Part shown: positions 59,509 to 64,000 of the stretch, piece by piece
Numbering within the stretch: position 1 is the first letter of the stretch
How the letters are laid out: each line of letters opens with the position of its first letter
Assembly (NCBI GenBank): GCA_963509715.1
Contig: CAUPCB010000004.1
Location: forward strand, 1-64,000
Length of the DNA stretch: 64,000 nt
From: JABCPE02 sp963509715
Lineage (GTDB): Bacteria; Bacteroidota; Bacteroidia; Flavobacteriales; Weeksellaceae
Reading direction: 5' to 3'
Translations under genes and position numbers: made by a program
Notes under the pieces: model-generated
Told to the model about the DNA's origin: nothing
Seen by the model: only the letters and a program-made list of their open reading frames with translations
Database searches by the model: none

Positions 59509-61071
59509 TTATCTTGCTATATTTACTGCTCTCGTTTCGCGGATTACTGTTACTTTTACTTGCCCTGGGTAAGTCAGTTCATTTTGTATTTTCTCTGAAA
59601 TATCATACGAAAGCTGATGAGCTCTTTCATCATTTACCTTGCTGCTCTCTACCATTACTCTCAGTTCCCTACCTGCCTGTATCGCAAACGCATTAGAAAC
59701 TCCATCAAAGCTTAATGCTGCTGCTTCTAAATCTTTCAATCTCTGGATATATGATTCTAAAACTTGTCTTCTCGCTCCTGGTCTTGCTCCTGAGATAGCA
59801 TCGGCTACCTGAACGATTGGAGATAATAGAGAGGTCATTTCTATCTCATCGTGGTGTGCTCCGATAGCATTGACAACTTCTGGATTTTCTCCAAATTTCT
59901 CTGCCCACTGCATTCCCAAAAGAGCGTGTGGTAATTCAGATTCTTCTTCTGGAACTTTTCCTATATCGTGCAATAGCCCTGCTCTTTTAGCTAATTTTAC
60001 ATTTAATCCCAACTCAGCAGCCATAGTAGCAGCTATATTTGCCACCTCTCTAGAGTGCTGCAGCAGGTTTTGTCCATAGGAAGAACGATATTTCATTCTA
60101 CCCACTATTTTCACAAGTTCTGGGTGAAGCCCATGAATACCCAAATCTATTATCGTTCTCTTTCCTACTTCTATGATTTCTTCTTCTATCTGTTTGCGGG
60201 TTTTTTCTACGACTTCTTCTATCCTTGCAGGGTGAATTCTTCCATCAGTAACGAGTCTATGAAGCGAAAGGCGAGCAATCTCTCTTCTTACAGGGTCAAA
60301 ACACGAAAGCAAAATAGCCTCTGGCGTATCATCTACTATAATTTCCACTCCTGTAGCCGATTCCAAAGCACGGATATTTCGCCCTTCCCTACCGATAATT
60401 CTTCCTTTAACCTCATCTGATTCTATATTAAATACTGAAACTGAATTCTCAATCGCCTGCTCTGTCCCGATTCTCTGAATGGTCTGAATAACGATTTTTC
60501 TTGCTTCGTTTTTCGCATTCATTTGAGCTTCTTCCATTATGTTCTGCACATAAGCTTGGGCTCTGGTTTTTGCTTCTGCTTTTAGAGATTCTACCAATTC
60601 TTTTTTGGCTTCATCGGCAGAATAGTTAGAAATTTTTTCTAGCATTTCTACTTTTTGAGAAATAGCTTCATTGAGTTCAGCTTGTTTTTTATCAACGATT
60701 TCAGATTTTCTTTGATATTCAGTCTGTTGCTTTTCTAAATCCTTCTCAAGTCTTGAAACTTTGCTGAGTTCATCATTTAGTTTACTTTCTTTATCCTTTG
60801 CTCTTTTCTCTACTTCCTGCATTTTTTTCTCACGAGCTTGGATATTGGCATCATGTTCTGTTTTTAATTCTAAAAACTTTTCTTTTGCCTGAACTATTCT
60901 CTCTTTCTTTATAGATTCCGCCTGTACATTGGCATTTTGAATAATATTCTCTGCGTTTTGTTTAGCATCTTTTATAATGAAATTAGCTTTGGAATTTGTG
61001 GCTTTCCTTGAATAAAGAACACCTCCCAAAGCTCCCACTACAAGACCTATTATGATATAAATTATCTCCAT
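59509..61071 (-). CDS. rny: Ribonuclease Y
   Basis: A 520-residue membrane-anchored endoribonuclease that starts mRNA decay. Residues 1-20 form the anchor (IIYIIIGLVVGALGGVLYSRK), followed by a long charged coiled coil (about 30-200, AREKKMQEVEKRAKDKESKLNDEL), a KH RNA-binding domain (about 205-270, GREGRNIRALESATGVEIIVDDTPEAILLS) and an HD domain (about 330-430, LLHDIGKVPEEESELPHALLGM, AIGAHHDE). It is complete. The 6S RNA candidate lies directly upstream, and zapA beyond it. rny may be read from a promoter within or after that RNA or as part of the same transcript. Confidence 0.96.
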   Translation of the reverse strand: MEIIYIIIGLVVGALGGVLYSRKATNSKANFIIKDAKQNAENIIQNANVQAESIKKERIVQAKEKFLELKTEHDANIQAREKKMQEVEKRAKDKESKLNDELSKVSRLEKDLEKQQTEYQRKSEIVDKKQAELNEAISQKVEMLEKISNYSADEAKKELVESLKAEAKTRAQAYVQNIMEEAQMNAKNEARKIVIQTIQRIGTEQAIENSVSVFNIESDEVKGRIIGREGRNIRALESATGVEIIVDDTPEAILLSCFDPVRREIARLSLHRLVTDGRIHPARIEEVVEKTRKQIEEEIIEVGKRTIIDLGIHGLHPELVKIVGRMKYRSSYGQNLLQHSREVANIAATMAAELGLNVKLAKRAGLLHDIGKVPEEESELPHALLGMQWAEKFGENPEVVNAIGAHHDEIEMTSLLSPIVQVADAISGARPGARRQVLESYIQRLKDLEAAALSFDGVSNAFAIQAGRELRVMVESSKVNDERAHQLSYDISEKIQNELTYPGQVKVTVIRETRAVNIAR

Positions 61072-61114
61072 TATCTATTAACTATTTTATTATTTTTCTT
61101 TCCAATATTTTTAC

Positions 61115-61140
61115 AAAAAACCCACAATAATCCATTTGTG
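61115..61140 (-). terminator. Terminator hairpin directly after the 6S RNA candidate
   Basis: CACAA/TTGTG with an 8-base loop on the minus strand, extended by GG, then TTTTTT (the A's at 61115-61120). Confidence 0.65.
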
Positions 61141-61262
61141 ATGTTAGAGTAAACTCCCTATCAACACGATTTGAGCTTATTTCTACTCTCTGTAATCCGA
61201 CAAGATGACGGCACGCCATTGAGCAGACCTTTACTCGGTAATTGTTTAGCGTTGAGTTTACC
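61141..61262 (-). ncRNA. ssrS: Candidate 6S RNA
   Basis: 6S RNA mimics an open promoter and binds the main RNA polymerase, usually in stationary phase. The region has no ORF, yet shows designed pairing. GTAAACTC at 61261-61254 pairs perfectly with GAGTTTAC at 61156-61149, closing a long stem, and AACGC pairs with GUGUU just inside it after a bulge. The middle has potential for a central bubble and a terminal arm, as in 6S RNA. A near-consensus -7 box (61267-61274) is 5 bases upstream of the 5' end. A hairpin plus T-run follows the 3' end. It sits just after zapA, the same neighbour as in Proteobacteria and, as I recall, Flavobacteriia. The exact ends are approximate. Confidence 0.72.
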
Positions 61263-61266
61263 TAAA

Positions 61267-61274
61267 TAAAGTTA
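61267..61274 (-). promoter_or_regulatory. Candidate -7 box for the 6S RNA
   Basis: The minus strand reads TAACTTTA (last base differs from TAnnTTTG), five bases before the proposed RNA start. Confidence 0.4.
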
Positions 61275-61296
61275 GAATTATTGCAGGCTTCATTTA

Positions 61297-61596
61297 TTAT
61301 TCTTTGTTATCCTCTTCCAGTTCCTCCAAAAAATTTATTACTTCTTTCAGCTTTTCATCAGCTTCTTTCAGCTCTCTATCTTTTTTCTGTAAATTAAACT
61401 CTGCACTTATCATAAGCCTAAGAGCAGTCATTGCAAGAGCATCCTGTTTGTCTTTGGTAGCATAGTTATCCTCCATCTCCTTTATTGTCATCTCTATATT
61501 TTTCCCTATCCTACGCACCACTTCCTCCTGCTCTGGGGTAATATACATTGCATAATACCGCCCTGCTATGTTTATTCTTATTTCCTGCTGAGCCAT
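61297..61596 (-). CDS. zapA: Cell-division protein ZapA
   Basis: A 99-residue FtsZ-binding protein that stabilises the Z-ring. It opens MAQQEIRINIAGRYYAMYITPEQEEVVRRIGKNIE, the ZapA beta-hairpin head, followed by a coiled-coil tail (RLMISAEFNLQKKDRELKEADEKLKEV). Its start overlaps the stop of the upstream coiled-coil gene by one base (TAATG), so the two are translationally coupled. The 6S RNA candidate begins 34 bases past its stop. Confidence 0.9.
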   Translation of the reverse strand: MAQQEIRINIAGRYYAMYITPEQEEVVRRIGKNIEMTIKEMEDNYATKDKQDALAMTALRLMISAEFNLQKKDRELKEADEKLKEVINFLEELEEDNKE

Positions 61597-61898
61597 TACA
61601 TTCCTGTATTTCTAAGATAAGCTATACATGCATCAATTTCCTTAATCAGTTTATTGATGTGATTTTTCATCAATCTATTATGGTCTGGATTACCAGAAAT
61701 TGCTGAAATCAATTTTATCTTTTTTTGTTCCTCCTTCAACTCCTGATTTTCTCTCTGCTCCTCTTCATATTTCCCTTTCAGCAAATCATATTTTTTCTGC
61801 AAATCCTCATATTCTTTTGATAATTCTTTATAATCCTTATTGATTTTTAGAATTTTATCTCTTAATACAGAAAAATTTTTATCTAAATCTACTGACAT
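61596..61898 (-). CDS. Coiled-coil protein translated with ZapA (ZapB-like position)
   Basis: A 100-residue protein that is almost entirely coiled coil, about residues 8-68: LRDKILKINKDYKELSKEYEDLQKKYDLLKGKYEEEQRENQELKEEQ. The remainder ends IKEIDACIAYLRNTGM. The order, overlap and length make it a likely partner of ZapA, as ZapB is in E. coli, though sequence similarity cannot prove it because coiled coils look alike. Promoter candidate at 61928-61935. Confidence 0.75.
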   Translation of the reverse strand: MSVDLDKNFSVLRDKILKINKDYKELSKEYEDLQKKYDLLKGKYEEEQRENQELKEEQKKIKLISAISGNPDHNRLMKNHINKLIKEIDACIAYLRNTGM

Positions 61899-61927
61899 CT
61901 CCAGAAGTTTGTTCTAACCTTAATACG

Positions 61928-61935
61928 CAAAATTA
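61928..61935 (-). promoter_or_regulatory. Candidate -7 box for the coiled-coil gene and zapA
   Basis: The minus strand reads TAATTTTG, 30 bases upstream of the ATG at 61898. Confidence 0.45.
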
Positions 61936-61969
61936 CAATTTTTTTTGGATTTTTACTAAATTTTAAATT

Positions 61970-61997
61970 AAAAAACCATAAACTTTCGTCTATGGTT
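61970..61997 (-). terminator. Terminator after the PorT-family gene
   Basis: A 7-bp stem AACCATA/TATGGTT with a 10-base loop, followed on the minus strand by TTTTT, seven bases past the stop at 62004. Confidence 0.75.
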
Positions 61998-62003
61998 CTC
62001 TTT

Positions 62004-62744
62004 TTATTCAAATTTTAGAACAAACATCAGTGCATTTGTTTTTAAGGAAGACATTGTTCCTGCCCAGTAGTTAGGCGTTGTCACATTATCCTGAACTAGT
62101 TCATTATTTATCAAGAATGTTCCTCGTATGGCAGGAGTAAGTTTAAATTTAGAAAAATAAAACTGTATTCCTATCTCCGCTGACCATGCAAAATTATTCG
62201 TTCTCGTTCTAAAAGTCCCTTGCAGATTGTCATTCACACTTTTTTCATTTGACTGCAAATTCACCAGCCAATTCACCCCTCCCGCAGCGTAAGGACGAGA
62301 ATTAAACCATCTATTTCCATGAAGTTCCAGCATTACAGGAACATCTACATAGGTGGATTTCACCTTTCTCAAAGTATATAAATCTCTATCCGCAGGATTT
62401 ACCGCTAAAACTGCCGCGTTTTTAAAAGTAAGCTCTCGCTCCACGAACTGAATTCCTGGCTCTAGCCTGATATCCAAATAATCATTAAGTTTCATTCTTC
62501 CTATAAGTCCATCCCCAAATCCTACAGAATTTCTCACTATCACAGGGCTGTTTTGCTCTGAAAATCCGTTCGCCAGCTTCACTTTATAATCAAAACTATT
62601 GGCATTTAGATAAAAACCATAGCTGTATTTATCCACATCTATCCACTCCAGCCTGTCTGGCCTGTCCCTGATATTAAACAGCGACTGTGCGTCTGACATT
62701 GAAAAAAGTCCAAACAATGATAATATTCCAAACAATTTTTTCAT
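62004..62744 (-). CDS. porT: PorT-family outer-membrane protein
   Basis: A 246-residue outer-membrane barrel with signal peptide MKKLFGILSLFGLFSMSDA. The mature start, FNIRDRPDRLEWIDVDKYSYGFYLNANSFDYKV, with later DIRLEPGIQFVERELTF, YVDVPVMLELHGNRWFNSRPYAAGGV and the C-terminal TNALMFVLKFE, fits the PorT family that belongs to the type IX secretion system (needed for gliding and protease secretion in some Bacteroidota). Only 1 base separates it from menG/ubiE, an arrangement I recall from other flavobacteria. Type IX function here is inferred, since the other por genes are not in view. Confidence 0.85.
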   Translation of the reverse strand: MKKLFGILSLFGLFSMSDAQSLFNIRDRPDRLEWIDVDKYSYGFYLNANSFDYKVKLANGFSEQNSPVIVRNSVGFGDGLIGRMKLNDYLDIRLEPGIQFVERELTFKNAAVLAVNPADRDLYTLRKVKSTYVDVPVMLELHGNRWFNSRPYAAGGVNWLVNLQSNEKSVNDNLQGTFRTRTNNFAWSAEIGIQFYFSKFKLTPAIRGTFLINNELVQDNVTTPNYWAGTMSSLKTNALMFVLKFE

Positions 62745-62745
62745 C

Positions 62746-63477
62746 TTATTTTTTTGCTTTATAAATTGTTACAATTCCCAAACTTAATTTTTTATACTCC
62801 ACTTTTGAAAACCCCAAATCTAATAAAATATTTTTCATTCTCTCCCCACAAGGAAAATTCTGCACAGAGTCTGGCAGATAGGCATACGCCTCCTTCTCAC
62901 CAGAAATCATCTTTGCTAAAAATGGAAGCACTTTCCTAAAATAAAAATTATACAAAGGCGACAAAACTCCCTCCATTCTTGAAAATTCCAAAACATAGAC
63001 ATTTCCGTCTTCCTTGACCACTCGCCTCAGCTCACTTAAACCTTTTTCTAAGTTTTCAAAATTCCTTACTCCAAATCCAACGCTCACAGCATCGAATTTA
63101 TTACTTTCAAAAGGTAAATTTTCTGCATTTGCTTTCTGAATGGTTATGTCAGCTCCCAGCTCTTTGATTTTTTTATCGGCCAAATTGAGCATTTCTTGGG
63201 ACAAATCCACAGCAGTTATTTTCACTCGGAAGTTTTTCCAAAGCGCTATCGCCAGTTCACCCGTTCCTGTGGCCACATCCAAAATTTGTTTTGGGTCATC
63301 GCTCTGCATCCATTTCACTAAGCTTTTTCGCCACAAAAGGTCTATCCGAAGTGAAAACAAGCGATTAAAGAAATCATATTTCGGAGCTATTCTATCGAAC
63401 ATATTTTCCACTCTCAAAGTTTTATTTGAGGCAGAATCATCTACTTTCGGATTTAAGTTCGATTGATTTTCAAGCAT
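62746..63477 (-). CDS. menG: Demethylmenaquinone methyltransferase
   Basis: A 243-residue SAM-dependent enzyme that methylates demethylmenaquinone to menaquinone, the main respiratory quinone of Bacteroidota. VENMFDRIAPKYDFFNRLFSLRIDLLWRKSLV, the SAM loop ILDVATGTGELAIAL, DAVSVGFGVRNFENLEKGLSELRRVVKEDGNVYVLEFSRM and the C-terminal FSKVEYKKLSLGIVTIYKAKK are standard for UbiE/MenG. The promoter candidate at 63508-63515 is 31 bases upstream. It likely drives the pair menG-porT. Confidence 0.97.
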   Translation of the reverse strand: MLENQSNLNPKVDDSASNKTLRVENMFDRIAPKYDFFNRLFSLRIDLLWRKSLVKWMQSDDPKQILDVATGTGELAIALWKNFRVKITAVDLSQEMLNLADKKIKELGADITIQKANAENLPFESNKFDAVSVGFGVRNFENLEKGLSELRRVVKEDGNVYVLEFSRMEGVLSPLYNFYFRKVLPFLAKMISGEKEAYAYLPDSVQNFPCGERMKNILLDLGFSKVEYKKLSLGIVTIYKAKK

Positions 63478-63507
63478 TTAATATACCTTTCAAAATATAT
63501 TCAGCGG

Positions 63508-63515
63508 CAAAGATA
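63508..63515 (-). promoter_or_regulatory. Candidate -7 box for menG-porT
   Basis: The minus strand reads TATCTTTG, 31 bases upstream of the ATG at 63477. Confidence 0.45.
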
Positions 63516-63556
63516 TCACAAAAAAAATCAAATCTTCATTAAAAAAGCTTTTCCGA

Positions 63557-64000
63557 TTATTTCCCTGTTCTATTTAGCAAGTCATCTATATTGGTGTCTC
63601 TTATGTCATTATCAAATTTCTTCCCTGTTTGGAACTGATAAGAGAATTTTATTGAAATTCCGCGAGAATTATTTTTAGTGTAATTATAAGTATAAATCCC
63701 GTTGATATCCGAATATTCTTTCGCTCTATTGGTATTGAAAACATCGGAAATATTCAGTGTTAAATTCGCTTTATTTTCAAACAATGGAATTCTCAGATTC
63801 AGGTCTGTATAAAAATTGGAATAATTATAATTAAACTTCTGTCTGCTGGGCGTAGAGTAATTCACAGAAACATCTAATTTCACTTTTTTGAACAAATCAA
63901 AACTATGAATGTTCTCCAAAGTCGTATAATAAGAGTGGGTTGAAAGATTATACTGCCCTGCTTTGAAACTACTGTGAGAAAGATTTATTTTATTGGTCGT
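63557..64000 (-). CDS. TonB-dependent receptor-type beta-barrel, 5' part outside window
   Basis: The frame is open from the window edge to the stop at 63557 (147 codons in view), so the coding region continues upstream beyond 64000. The visible part is a C-terminal barrel: SYYTTLENIHSFDLFKK, strands YSTPSRQKFNYNYSNFYTDLNLRIPLFENKANLTLNISDVFNTNRAK, and FSYQFQTGKKFDND. The LNISDVFN phrase near the end is typical of SusC/TonB receptors and outer-membrane beta-barrel family proteins. The true start and the plug domain are not visible. Its substrate cannot be told. Confidence 0.75.
   Translation of the reverse strand, partial: TTNKINLSHSSFKAGQYNLSTHSYYTTLENIHSFDLFKKVKLDVSVNYSTPSRQKFNYNYSNFYTDLNLRIPLFENKANLTLNISDVFNTNRAKEYSDINGIYTYNYTKNNSRGISIKFSYQFQTGKKFDNDIRDTNIDDLLNRTGK

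Noticed and set aside
1..64000. CRISPR arrays, insertion sequences, prophage, tRNA and rRNA genes
   Set aside because: I read both strands of the intergenic gaps and saw no regular direct repeats with spacers, no transposase or integrase, and no tRNA-like cloverleaf. A covariance search could still find one.

Overview
The window is a stretch of ordinary chromosome from a Flavobacteriia-type Bacteroidota. The family Weeksellaceae (Chryseobacterium/Riemerella/Bergeyella group) is my best guess, from recall of protein sequences rather than any search. Supporting signs: AT-rich DNA; almost no Shine-Dalgarno sequences; repeated matches to the flavobacterial -7 promoter box TAnnTTTG just upstream of starts; a PorT-family protein next to menaquinone methyltransferase; GIN, DUF4230, DUF4290 and TonB-receptor families; a DnaG lacking its zinc ligands; and an E2 enzyme, RNase Y and RelA/SpoT of Bacteroidota type. 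I see no phage, insertion sequence, CRISPR array, tRNA or rRNA.

Layout. 1-5.3 kb (minus): partial TrmH-type methyltransferase, RecX, GlyA, an EptA-like phosphoethanolamine transferase and PurA. 5.4-9.6 kb (plus): hpt, adk, obgE, an orphan 2-oxoacid:ferredoxin oxidoreductase beta subunit and a lipid kinase. 9.6-19.4 kb: acyltransferase E2 (minus), SulP transporter, redox-like lipoprotein and DUF4230 protein (plus), then a minus run of small proteins: carboxypeptidase-regulatory-like protein, AlkD-like protein, PAP2 phosphatase, two tandem DUF2004-like proteins, GIN-domain protein, agmatinase and a frameshifted WGR/DUF4240 gene. 19.4-23.8 kb (minus): envelope genes murA, DUF4290, Mpl-type Mur ligase and PlsC-like acyltransferase. 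23.9-32.5 kb: RelA/SpoT, lipoprotein, NhaA, BrkB-family protein, RlmH, a frameshifted membrane protein, OmpA-family protein and a second TrmH-type methyltransferase. 32.5-45.4 kb: BamA/TamA-like protein, lipoprotein, YchF, DUF58, DUF368, M1 aminopeptidase, YD-repeat protein, ThyA, GH25 lysozyme and an outer-membrane protein. 45.4-53.3 kb: glycosyltransferase, a candidate toxin-antitoxin pair, RecQ, two tandem small secreted proteins, KdsD, TatC, ClpP and a YciI-like protein. 53.3-64 kb: DnaG, arginine decarboxylase, metallophosphoesterase, FabH-like synthase, RNase Y, a strong 6S RNA candidate, ZapA with a coiled-coil partner, PorT-family protein, MenG/UbiE and the end of a TonB-dependent receptor.

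How the genes work together. Nucleotide metabolism (purA, hpt, adk, thyA, relA/spoT), envelope building (murA, Mur ligase, plsC, DUF368, kdsD, BamA-like, OmpA, EptA-like) and polyamine synthesis (arginine decarboxylase plus agmatinase) dominate. The most informative observations are natural changes at active or metal sites: Asp for the catalytic Cys in MurA, loss of all zinc ligands in DnaG, a thioredoxin-like protein without its second Cys, and a PlsC-like enzyme with an altered HX4D box. Others are two genes each broken by a one-base homopolymer frameshift, the 6S RNA candidate between zapA and rny, interleaved divergent promoters, and a small candidate toxin-antitoxin pair. I did not find a clearly new multi-gene system.
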